Source of the DNA: Prorocentrum cordatum
Lineage: Eukaryota; Sar; Dinophyceae; Prorocentrales; Prorocentraceae
Direction: 5' to 3'
DNA: 64,000 bases
Assembly: GCA_963575745.1 (NCBI GenBank)
Contig: CAUYUJ010016065.1
Span: 18,501-82,500 of the forward strand
Every line of letters starts with the position of its first letter. The stretch's first letter is position 1. A program made the position numbers and the translations under genes. The notes beneath the pieces were generated by a model. It was given only the letters and a program-made list of their open reading frames with translations, was not told the origin of the DNA and did no database searches. Below are positions 30,691 to 38,752 of the stretch, piece by piece.

Positions 30691-31120
30691 CGCCAGAGAC
30701 CGGTATCCCTCTTGGCGCTAGAATGCGCAAAGGGTCCTGGCTCAGCGTCGGCATATCGTTTGGCTGCCACGGTATTACTTCGCAAACCTAGGCGCGCCTC
30801 CCTTGCGTTCTGGGGCGCGTCCTGCATGGCTCGTTGGCTGTGAGGACGCACCAGGACCCTGGCTCACGTCGCAATGTATGTATGCGGTTATTTATGTTCA
30901 TGAAGAAAAGACCCGCCCAGCCCACCGTGGAGATATAATGAACAATTAGGGCGGCTACGCCAGGCAAATATGTGGGGGTTGGGTGAGATTTGATATGAGA
31001 CCGACTGCAACTCGAGCTCATACATTTGTGACATGGCTACGATAATTTCGCGGCAAGCCGGTAGTTTAAGACGTACTTGGCCTTCTGGGCCCTCTTGGTG
31101 CGTTTGATTGGAGATGAAGG

Positions 31121-31152
<32 letters not shown>

Positions 31153-31280
31153 TTCTCCCTCTCTCTGACGTATTCTATCTGCTCTGCTGGCCCCCCCCGC
31201 CTGTCCCCCAAGGCGAAGCGATCATAACAAGCGGGCTCACATCCGTCCCCCGAGACCCCCGACCTCATGATTGTCTCATG
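30691..31280. other. No gene recognised; (CT)n at 31120-31168
   Basis: Contains two GGACCCTGGCTC-type strings and a CT dinucleotide run. Nothing else was recognised. Confidence 0.5.
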
Positions 31281-31440
31281 ACGTCGACTTCAAGAGATCT
31301 CGACCCATCCCCTGGGTGACCGGCTTCTCATCCTGCGTCGCTCCTTGACGGCCCCGAGGCCCGGGAAGAGCGCCCCCTGGAGGCCGGAAAAGACGAAACA
31401 CCTCCCGCCGCGACTTCTTCATGATCCGAGGGGGTCTGGG
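31281..31440 (+). repeat. M11 dispersed repeat
   Basis: Shared landmarks: GACGTCGAC, AGATCTCGACCCATYCC, TTCTCATCC, GACGGCCCCGAGGCCCGG, GGAGGCCG, ACACCTCCCGCC and a GGGGGTCTGG end. This is the most frequent family in the window (nine copies or parts). Confidence 0.75.
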
Positions 31441-31445
31441 CTTAG

Positions 31446-31560
31446 GTCGGGCATGTCCTCCCACGGGCGGATTTTGGACGAAACGTCAAAAGAGTCAGAA
31501 CTAGTCAAACATAACCAAACATCGTACCGACAAAAATCACAAAAATAGCCCAACAACCAT
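31446..31560 (+). mobile_element. M1 MITE-like element, left half only
   Basis: Has the left terminus TTAG-GTCGGGCATGTCCTCC and the GATTTTGGACGAAA interior but no matching right end. Confidence 0.6.
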
Positions 31561-31577
31561 TTCTAAAAGCCGTCCCC

Positions 31578-31912
31578 AGATCGGGAGCGGCCAAGAGGGG
31601 GGTGTCCAAGAGGGGGGGGTGCAAATCATGACCGGCGGCATGTGCGCGGCCCAGGGGGGGGGCCAGGGACGTAATGAAATAAGAAGGGGCGCCATGAAAT
31701 CTGGGGAAACATCGTGGCTCACGCCAGGATATCCACCCCCCCCTAGTCATCACCCCCCTCTTCCCTGACCTTCCAGAGAGCTATTTTTTTAGCACTGGAG
31801 ATCTAAAAACCTAAAAAAACTAAACGAAACAGCCTAAAACCAAGACGTAGAATAGCCCTGGGATAGGCTTTTAGGTCGGGTGCTATTTTTTAGCCCTCCT
31901 GGAAGGTCAGGG
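31578..31912. repeat. Dispersed block with M2 MITE (31763-31912)
   Basis: 31578-31750 (GATCGGGAGCGGCCAAG... to CATCCACCCC) matches 43926-44095. The following M2 element has inverted ends CCCTGACCTTCCAG and CTGGAAGGTCAGGG with interior ATCTAAAAACC and CCAAGACGTAGAATAGC, nearly identical to 44103-44250. No target duplication is visible at this copy. Confidence 0.85.
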
Positions 31913-32014
31913 TTTTCCGCCCCCGACCAGACAATTCTCTTACTGCTTCCGAGTTGTCCTCCCGTGGAGGGGCAGGCCCGAGGGAAGCCCGGGCCCCCTG
32001 ACGCTGCCCCGGTG

Positions 32015-32703
32015 GAGCAGGGGCCGACCGCCCCGGCATTTCTGTAGGCCTGCCACGAGGTGTTTGAAGGGGAACTGGGACACACAAATAAATACACACA
32101 AATAAAAATATCCCCCATATTGTCCCATATTTTCCGGGTTTTTGTCTTCCCCCCCACTTCCCATATTTTCCTATATTTTCCTGGGAGTCGACGATTAATT
32201 GTGTCTGTGTGTTTCTTTCCCTCCTGAGTGTTTTCAGAATCTCCAAAATGCTCTAAGAACCAAAACAGCACCCATGCGTCATGTTTTTAGAACCTCCAGA
32301 TGCTCTAAGACCTGCATTTCTGTAGGCCTGCCACGAGGTGTTTTCAGAACCTCCAGAATGCTCCAAGAACCAAAACAGCACCCATGCGTCATGTTTCTAG
32401 AACCTCCAAATGCTCTAAGACCTGCATTTCTGTAGGCCTGCCACGAGGTGTTTTCAGAACCTCCCAAATGCTCCAAGAACCAAAACAGCACCCATGCGTC
32501 ATGTTTTTAGAACCTCCAGATGCTCTAAGACCTGCATTTCTGTAGGCCTGCCACGAAGTGTTCTTAGAACACAAGCCCCATGTGCCAGAACAAGACAGTA
32601 CCAGCCAGAAGTGTCCTGAGAACCCTTCGTGGAACCCACAAGAGGTTCTTGAAACACTCCTTGGTAGGCCCATAGGCACGCCAGGACGCTTCGCCACTGC
32701 TTG
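32015..32703 (+). mobile_element. M3 MITE-like element, expanded and carrying nested M4
   Basis: Left terminus GAGCAGGGGCCGACCGCCCC and right terminus GGACGCTTCGCCACTGCTTGA are as in the other M3 copies. This copy is about three times longer. An M4 repeat (32062-32226) is nested near its left end, and a 110-bp unit starting CCTGCATTTCTGTAGGCC is repeated at 32311, 32421 and 32531. Confidence 0.75.
32062..32226 (+). repeat. M4 dispersed repeat, nested in M3
   Basis: Starts GGGACACACAAATAAATACA, contains GTTTTTGTCTTCCCCCC and ends ATTGTGTCTGTGTGTTTCTT. Copies at 51775-51938 and 52250-52404. Confidence 0.8.
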
Positions 32704-32977
32704 ACCCAGAGGTCTTAGGAGTCCCGAAACGGTGCGGCGACAGACCGTGCGGTGACCTCGGAATCCCCGAGAGGCCTATATGAGTATCGTTTAACCGATC
32801 CCCATCCCCACCAGCGTGGGCTGGGCCCCGCTGGCCGATTTACCCCCCTAGATGGGAACGTAGGCCGCATCCTCCGGGTTCCGAGGGGTGTATCCCCAAC
32901 AGGGGGTGTGATTAATTTGGTGGGGGTCTCGAAGGGGATGAGCATGGGGATGGGCATCGGTAAAACGATACTGACTA

Positions 32978-33201
32978 CAGTCAACCCGCGGAGTAAGGAT
33001 GCACGATGAGGATGCAAGGGCCTTGGAAAGCCATGTTGGCGTTTTTCGAGCGGAGCGCCGCCGAATACCGAAGGATGCAGCCCGCCCCAAGGGTACCCAT
33101 AAGGGGCTGACCAGCGAAAGTTGCCAGGGATGCACCGAGGGGGCAAGAAATGCAAGGGTAACCTAGGGCAAAATGCTGATCCTTACTCCACGGGTGGACT
33201 G
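32978..33201. mobile_element. M7 MITE-like element
   Basis: Inverted ends CAGTCAACCCGCGGAGTAAG and ATCCTTACTCCACGGGTGGA. The interior includes GGCCTTGGAAAGCCATGTTG. Related copies lie at 43472-43658, 43766-43926, 55036-55210 and 60830-60984. Confidence 0.8.
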
Positions 33202-33204
33202 CAT

Positions 33205-33236
33205 AGGCACGCCGGGACGCTTCGCCACTGCTTGAG
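33205..33236 (+). mobile_element. M3 right-end fragment
   Basis: Only ATAGGCACGCCGGGACGCTT and GCCACTGCTTGA of M3 are present, directly next to the M7 right end. Confidence 0.6.
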
Positions 33237-33239
33237 GCC

Positions 33240-33358
33240 CAGAGGTCCCTGCTCGGCAGGAGCGGGCCCGGCGCGCGCGGCTCCGCGGCCGGCGCCTCCC
33301 ACGGCGCGTCCAGCCGGGCCATCTCGCCCCAGAGCAGCGGCGCCCGCTGCTCCCGCTC
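33240..33358 (-). CDS. Candidate exon (GC-rich), unassigned
   Basis: After an AG at 33359-33360 the minus strand reads EREQRAPLLWGEMARLDAP, then a Pro/Ala-rich stretch with strong G/C at third positions. The 3' limit is unclear; the frame stays open into repeat sequence. It follows the candidate exon 33612-33698 across an intron with inverted ends. It could be part of the kinase gene's C-terminal tail or of another gene. Confidence 0.35.
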
Positions 33359-33611
33359 CTCGTGATGGGCCTGTTTTCCACCACCGCCACCACAAGTTGG
33401 CGGGGGGAGGGAGGAGGAGGAGGAGGAGGAGGAGGAGGAGGAGGAGGAGGAGGAGGAGGAGGAGGAGGAGGAGGGAGGAGGAGGAGAGGAGGAGGAGGAG
33501 GAGGCGGAGGAGCAAAGGAGGAGGAGAAGGAGGAGGAGGAGGGTGGAGGAGGAGGGACCCCCTCCCCCTCCAGCTTATGGTGGTGGTGGTGGTGGAAAAC
33601 AGGCCCAGCTC
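33359..33611 (-). other. Introner-like intron with inverted ends
   Basis: The string GGGCCTGTTTTCCACCACC occurs on the plus strand at 33367-33385 and on the minus strand at 33588-33606, just inside the two borders of the putative intron. The middle is a (GGA)n tract. Both borders read GAG|GAG. A related 5' end (GGCTTGTGTTCCACCACC) begins after a second candidate exon at 35053. Confidence 0.5.
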
Positions 33612-33698
33612 CTCGGAGGCCGCGGCGCGCCGCTGGCGCGCGCGCGGGCTCGGCGGCGCGGGCGCCGCGAGCTGCACGCGCGCCAGGCACCGGGCGAC
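33612..33698 (-). CDS. Candidate exon (GC-rich), unassigned
   Basis: Bounded by an AG at 33699-33700 and a GA-type donor. The minus strand reads VARCLARVQLAAPAPPSP, then a basic stretch ending AAASEE: 29 codons in phase 0 with nearly all third positions G or C. No family match. Confidence 0.35.
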
Positions 33699-33699
33699 C

Positions 33700-34090
33700 T
33701 GCGTCGCGGGCGTCGCCTCCTGCCGGGGGGGCCTCCCCCACCAGGTCGGGGGTGCGCAGACGCGGATCAGCGACCCATGGATGCGGTGCGCGGTCGCTGC
33801 CTCCATGGATCGGGGGTGCCCTCCCCAGCATGCGGCCGGTGCCGCCTCGCTCGGCGGCGGAAGTCCGCGATTCCCCATATGGAGACGGGACCCGTCGCTG
33901 ATCCACGCCCCCTTGATCCATGTTTGCGATCGCCTGCCCAGAGCCCCGAGGTCAGGACTCGCTCAGAACGTCAACCCCCGGAAGCCTCGGCCCATCCCCC
34001 ATCCCCGGGGGCCAGGTCTCTCTCCTCCAGAGAGTCGGCTCAAGGTCGTGCCTTGCCGGTCCCATGGGGCCCGGGAAAGGCCCCCTGGAT
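33700..34090. other. No gene recognised
   Basis: GC-rich sequence with open frames in several phases and no match. Confidence 0.4.
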
Positions 34091-34168
34091 AGGGGGGTAC
34101 ATGCGAACCCTACCCCTACACCCCACGATTTCTGAGGGGGAGGGGTAGGATTCGCATGTGGCCCCCTA
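34090..34168. mobile_element. M6 mini-foldback, copy 2
   Basis: TAGGGGGGTACATGCGAACC and its complement at the right (GGATTCGCATGTGGCCCCCTA-type end) enclose CCCCACGATTTCTG. At 79 bp it is among the smallest foldbacks here. Confidence 0.75.
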
Positions 34169-34169
34169 C

Positions 34170-34235
34170 TGGAGGCCGAAAATGACGGAACACCTCCCGT
34201 GGTGAGTTGTTCATGACCCGAGGGGCTCTGGACCC
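34170..34235 (+). repeat. M11 right-end fragment
   Basis: Contains GGAGGCCGAAAATGACG, ACACCTCCCG and CATGACCCGAGGGG only. Confidence 0.6.
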
Positions 34236-34379
34236 ACTGGCCGACGTGCTCGCGCCCCGAAGAGGGAAGTCCCGACGGGGAGCGTGATTCTGCCAGTTTT
34301 TGTCTTGTCGGGGTCCCCCCCCCCTCGAGGCCCTCGCCTCGCCCGACCCCCCAGGGGACAGTCAAAGCACTACTCCTAC

Positions 34380-34561
34380 GTCGGGCCTGTCCCCCTACAG
34401 GGAAGTTTTCGACGAACAAAAAAAAATGCCCCAAAAATGCACCAAAAAGGTTCAAAATATACAAAAAATAGTCCCCAGACTATTTTTGAACCATTGTTCT
34501 AATATTTTTTAGGTATTTTTTTGTCGTCGAAAAAAAAAACCTGTAGGGGGACAGGCCCGAC
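34380..34561. mobile_element. M1 MITE-like element, complete
   Basis: 182 bp with inverted ends GTCGGGCCTGTCCCCCTACA and TGTAGGGGGACAGGCCCGAC. Further inside, TTTTCGACGA pairs with TCGTCGAAAA. The AT-rich interior has AATAGTCCCCAGACTATT. Confidence 0.85.
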
Positions 34562-34845
34562 ACCACACTACTCGAGAGGAAAAACCAGCGCGGGGGAACC
34601 CACACATGCGACGTCCTATGGTTGTGGATGCCATGACAATGGTCACCCTGACCATCCGATCATTGAATTAAAAGTGCGTTTGAACTGTCGGAACATGTTC
34701 TAAAACTGTTTACACCAGGTGCTTACATGTTTAAGACATGATTGAAGCATGTGTTGGGCAGCTAGAAATCCTTGGGCAACATGCTTCCTCTCCATTGATC
34801 GTCGTCCACAATCCTATGTTTTCGGATGCGCGGGGCCTCCGAAAT

Positions 34846-34975
34846 CTCGACCCTCTCTCAGGGACCAGTTCTTCATCCCGAGCTGCTCTGTCGATGGCCC
34901 CGGCGCCCGGCGAGGGCCCCCCGATGGGCCAGAAACCATGGCACACCTCCGCCCCGATTTTGTCCAGGAGGACGA
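34846..34975 (+). repeat. M11 dispersed repeat
   Basis: CCGAAATCTCGACCCTC to CATGGCACACCTCCGCCCCG. A near-identical second copy lies at 35189-35305, with candidate exon 35053-35178 between them. Confidence 0.75.
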
Positions 34976-35052
34976 GGACGAGGAGGAGGAGGAGGAGGAT
35001 GAGGCGTACCCCCTCGCCCTCCAACTTCTGGTGGTGGTGGTGGAACACAAGC

Positions 35053-35178
35053 CTGCCAGGAGCGCCTCGAGGGCGAGAGGGCCCGCCCCACGGGAGGCCT
35101 GGGGCGGGCCCGGGCTCGGGGCCGAGCCGCTCCACGGCGCCTTCCGGCACGCCGCTCGCAGAGCGCCCCCAGCACGCT
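35053..35178 (-). CDS. Candidate exon (GC-rich), unassigned
   Basis: Minus strand between an AG at 35179-35180 and a GC donor at 35052. One frame reads SGVPEGAVERLGPEPG and continues Pro/Gly rich with G/C third positions. The putative intron that follows begins GGCTTGTGTTCCACC, like the intron start at 33606. No family match. Confidence 0.3.
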
Positions 35179-35188
35179 CTGGAGCTCC

Positions 35189-35305
35189 GACCCTCTCTCG
35201 GAGACCCGTTCTTCATCCCGAGCTGCTCTGTCGATGGCCCCGGCGCCCGGCGAGGGCCCCCCGATCGGCCAGAAACCATGGCACACCTCCGCCCCGGTCT
35301 TGTGC
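35189..35305 (+). repeat. M11 dispersed repeat
   Basis: Near-identical to 34846-34975 by eye, including CGAGCTGCTCTGTCGATGG and CCGATCGGCCAGAAACCATG. Confidence 0.75.
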
Positions 35306-35605
35306 ACGACGCGAGCATGTCTGGGACGGGGTCGCAAGATTGCGCCGCATCTCCGACGCAGTGCCGAGGCACCCGCGATGCGTCGACGGCGCCGGGGACG
35401 CGCCGGCGATGCCGACGAGGAGAACGTCGGAGCTCCTCATCGAGCCGCTCGGGGCCCGCTCGGGAGGCCCCAATACGCACCCGTATCCAGTGGCTCCGGC
35501 CGCCCGTGCCTTCGACGAGGCTCCCCCTGCGAACGCGCGCAGAGCAGATTCGTGCCGGCACTTCCGGGACTCCTGGGGGCCTGAGGGGTCCCTTTACATA
35601 TGAGA

Positions 35606-36745
35606 GAGCGTGATCCACCGCCGCTCTACTGTGGAAAATTGCCAACCTTTTCCTCCGGAACCCGGGGGTCGCCCCCCCCCCCCCCCCCGACCCCCCCCCC
35701 CCTGCTGGACCCCCCCCCCCCTCCCCCGGCAAAACCCCACCCCTCCCTAACCGCGTCCCCCCCCGCCCCCCCTCCCCCTCGAAAGCCGGAGGGGTCACTA
35801 CCGGTTCGAACCCTCCCCCCCACCCCCCTCCGGATCCGGAAAACCGGGGGGGGTCACTACCGGTTCGAACCCCCCCCCCCCCTCGAAAACCGGAGGGGGA
35901 TCACTACCGGTTCGAACCCCTCCCCACCCCCCCACTCACCGCCAGCAAACGACTCCCGGTCCCTACCACCGTCCGCATCACATCCTCCACTGTTGTTCCC
36001 AGCACCACTGTCCTCACCACCACTGTCCCCACTGTGTCCCCACCAGTGCCCCCACCACTGTCGCACTGTCCCCACTGTCCCCACCACTGTTCCCACCACG
36101 GTTCCACTCTCCCCACTGTCTCCACGGCCCCAACCACTGCCCGACTATCCCCACTGTCCCCACTGTCCCACTGACTCCGCCGCTGTCCCACTGAGCTGTC
36201 CCACTGTTCCCACCACTGTCCCCACTGTCCCCACCACTGTCCCCACTGTACCTCTGTCCCATTGTCCCACCGCCGTCCTCGCCACCGCCTTCACCACTGT
36301 CCCCACCACCATTGTACCCTCCACTGTCCCATTGTTTCCACCTCATTCCCACTGTGCCCACACCACTGTCCACCACCACCACCGTCCCCACCACTGTCCA
36401 CTGTCCCCCCTGTTCCCACCATTGTCCTCACCACTGTCCCCACCACTACCGGCCCTCTACTGTCCCACTGTCCCACTGTCCCCACCACTGTCCCGCTGTC
36501 CCCTCACCACTGTCCCACCAACACCGTCCCCACCTCTGTCCGCACCCCCACTGGGTTTTCGAGGGGGGGGGGGGGGGTTCGAACCGGTAGTGACCCCCCC
36601 CCCTTTTCATGATGAGCTGGGGGGGGGGGGGAGGGGTTCGAACCGGTAGTGACCCCCCCGGTTTTCCTCGGGGGGGGGGGGGGGAGGGGTTCGAACCGGT
36701 AGTGACCCCCCCCCGGTTTTCCGCCAGCAGCGGTAGAACACGCTC
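35606..36745. mobile_element. C-rich inverted-repeat element, copy 2 (complete)
   Basis: Inverted termini GAGCGTGATCCACCGCCGCT and AGCAGCGGTAGAACACGCTC differ at three positions. Internally, poly-C blocks with GGTCACTACCGGTTCGAACC-type motifs on the left mirror poly-G blocks with GGTTCGAACCGGTAGTGACC on the right, around a CCACTGTCCC minisatellite. It is nearly identical to 21219-22385 over the shared part. No protein-coding frame is credible. Confidence 0.8.
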
Positions 36746-36771
36746 GTTCTTACATATAGGCCCTCCTTCGC

Positions 36772-36890
36772 CCCAATCCCAGACCCCCTCGAGTGATGTA
36801 AAGAAATCATGACGGGAAGTTTTTCTGAGTTTTCGGCCTCTGGGGGCCCTCGCCGGTCTTGGGGAAAAAATCGGGACCTCTGGGGGTCGA
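36772..36890 (-). repeat. M11 dispersed repeat, inverted
   Basis: Reads CCAGACCCCCTCG, AAATCATGACGGGAAG, GGCCTCTGGGGGCCCTCGCC and GTCGAC, the complement of the M11 order. Confidence 0.65.
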
Positions 36891-36939
36891 CGTATATTCG
36901 GGTAAACTAACCCGGGTAAATCCAGACCCGGGTCAGCCA

Positions 36940-37075
36940 AGCCTTGCAGAATCCTGCAAGATCCTGCAAGACCCTGCACCCACACCCGGGTCAACGCGCA
37001 GGATCCTGCAGGATCCTGCCGGATCCTGCACCCAACGCCAGGTCCATAGGAGCCTGGCCCTGCAGGCTCCTGCAA
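36940..37075. repeat. AGGATCCTGC short tandem repeat
   Basis: Degenerate CCTGCAAGATCCTGC and AGGATCCTGC units. Confidence 0.75.
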
Positions 37076-37159
37076 AATCTGGCGCTCTGGCTGACCCCCG
37101 TTTGCATTGACCCCCGTCTCAAGGCTCCCGGAAAGACGCGAGGGGCCCCCTCTGGGAGG

Positions 37160-37306
37160 CCATAGAGAGAGGCGGAGACGCGGCGCCGGTCCTGGCTGCT
37201 GCCCTGCGAGGGCTCCACGGGCGCCTCGCGCTTGCGCGGCGCCTCCCGCGGCGCGGCCGCCGCGGCGGCCGCCGCCGCGCCGAGCGCGGCGGGCTCGCCC
37301 GCGCCC
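37160..37306 (-). CDS. Candidate exon (Ala-rich), unassigned
   Basis: After an AG at 37307-37308 the minus strand reads GAGEPAALG, poly-Ala, PREAPRKREAPVEPSQGSSQ and on. The 1-nt start phase would complete the split codon left by kinase exon 40419-40555, so it could be the next exon of that gene. There is no family match, and the 3' limit is a guess. Confidence 0.35.
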
Positions 37307-37331
37307 CTGCCGCACGGGGGGGGCAAACGTT

Positions 37332-37556
37332 GAGCAGGGACCGACCGTCCCGGCATTCCAATAGTCCTACCACGAAATGCTCCTAGAACCCCAAAAATGT
37401 TCTCAGAACAAAAACAAGGTTCTTAAACCATAAACCCGATGTGACAAAACAAAAAAAGGCTCCGCCAAAAATGTTCTAAGAACATTCCGTGGGAACCACC
37501 AAAGTCTCTTAGAACATTGTTTGGTGGGGCTTTAGGCGAGCCTGGACGCTGCTTGA
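37332..37556 (+). mobile_element. M3 MITE-like element
   Basis: GAGCAGGGACCGACCGTCCC to GGACGCTGCTTGA. The two ends form an imperfect inverted repeat of about 40 bp. The interior has paired GTTCTAAGAAC-like motifs. Confidence 0.8.
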
Positions 37557-38217
37557 ACCATAGGAACACGGAAAGGCGTCACCAACACCAGCAGGGCGAG
37601 GAGGTGCGAGGAGCAAAGGGGGGTCTCCCTTGTGGTGTGGTCCTCCCCCTCTCGCTCGACATGCCCCCGGCAGCCAGCTCGGGGAGGCATCGTGGACCTC
37701 CTCGCTGGAGGTGGGCCCCCTGGTGGTGTTGGTGTCGCTTCTCCTGCCTCCCTCCGAGCAGGGGAAGGAAACGGGGGCCATGACCAATAGTGAACATGGA
37801 AACGTCGTGTCGCTCTTCGGGGGCGAGCCCGGGGGGGAAGCGAGAAGAAGGAGGCGGGCCCTCTCGGACGGCTCGGAAGGCACCCGGCCTCCCGAGAGGG
37901 CTTTGTGAGCCTTCCCCCGAGGCGCAGAAGAACCACGCGGAAGGCCGGGCTTCTGAGAAGCCCTGCCGCCTTGTGAGAAGGCCTTCTCCTTCTCACTTAC
38001 CCCCCCTCGCTCGCCGCCGACTGACCAAGACTGAACGCAGAAACGTTGTGTCGCTCCCTGTCAGCGTCGATCTCAGCGTCGACTTGTGCATCACCCTCGC
38101 CAATCCGCGGCGGCCGACATGGACCAGGACCAAGATCGGCACCGGCAATATCGGCATCGGCACGATCGGTCATGGTCCCCGTGCCCGGACCGCCGACGTC
38201 ATGATGTTTTGTTCTAT
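37557..38217. other. No gene recognised
   Basis: Two short mirrored stretches occur (CACCACAAGG/CCTTGTGG and GGAAACGNNGTGTCGCTC at 37799 and 38040, a direct repeat). Nothing coding was recognised. Confidence 0.4.
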
Positions 38218-38371
38218 GACGTCGACCCCCAGAGATCTCGACCCACTCCCCAGGACCAGTCTCTCATCCCGAAACGTTGTTTGACGGTCCCGCGGCCCGG
38301 TAAGGGCCCCCGGAGGCCGAAAAGTAGGAAAGACCTCCCGGCGTGATTTCTGCCATTACTCGAGGGGGGGT
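38218..38371 (+). repeat. M11 dispersed repeat
   Basis: GACGTCGACCCCCAGAGATC to the GTGATTTCTGCCATTACTCG end; one of the fullest copies. Confidence 0.8.
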
Positions 38372-38373
38372 CT

Positions 38374-38560
38374 GACGAACGAACAACACACACCCATACC
38401 CATAGGGGGGTCGTTGGGAGGAGGACTGGCTAAGGGTATGTGTGCGGGTTGTCGGACCCTGGGGAACGCTCCCGTTCGAGCGGGGACCCCCATCCGACAA
38501 CACTCACCCATAGCCCTCTCCAACTCCCCTATGGGTATGGGTGTGTGTTGTTGGTTCGTC
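38374..38560. mobile_element. M14 foldback element
   Basis: Inverted ends of about 40 bp: GACGAACGAACAACACACAC on the left, GTGTGTGTTGTTGGTTCGTC on the right, both followed inward by CCATACCCATAGGGG. A second internal palindrome (GGTTGTCGGA/TCCGACAAC) lies within. Single copy in this window. Confidence 0.8.
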
Positions 38561-38644
38561 ATTGCATCCGAACCAGACGCGGCGGAGGGGGCGCCGAGGC
38601 GCCTGCCGTGGAAGACATTCGCAGGAAATTCGCCTTGGAAAACT

Positions 38645-38715
38645 ATGCATGTGAGGCGTCGGAGGAGGAGGGGGAGGAGGAGGAGGAGGAGGAGGAGGAG
38701 GAGGAGGAGGAGTCT
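38645..38715. repeat. (GGA)n microsatellite
   Basis: AGG/GGA tract beyond the 3' end of the minus-strand LINE remnant. Confidence 0.9.
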
Positions 38716-38752
38716 CTGGAGTCTCTGCCTGATCGCGTAGCGATGTGAATAA

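Noticed and set aside
35800-36720. tRNA gene suggested by GGTTCGAACC
   Set aside because: The motif is a repeated palindrome between poly-C/poly-G blocks; no acceptor stem, D-arm or anticodon arm can be drawn.
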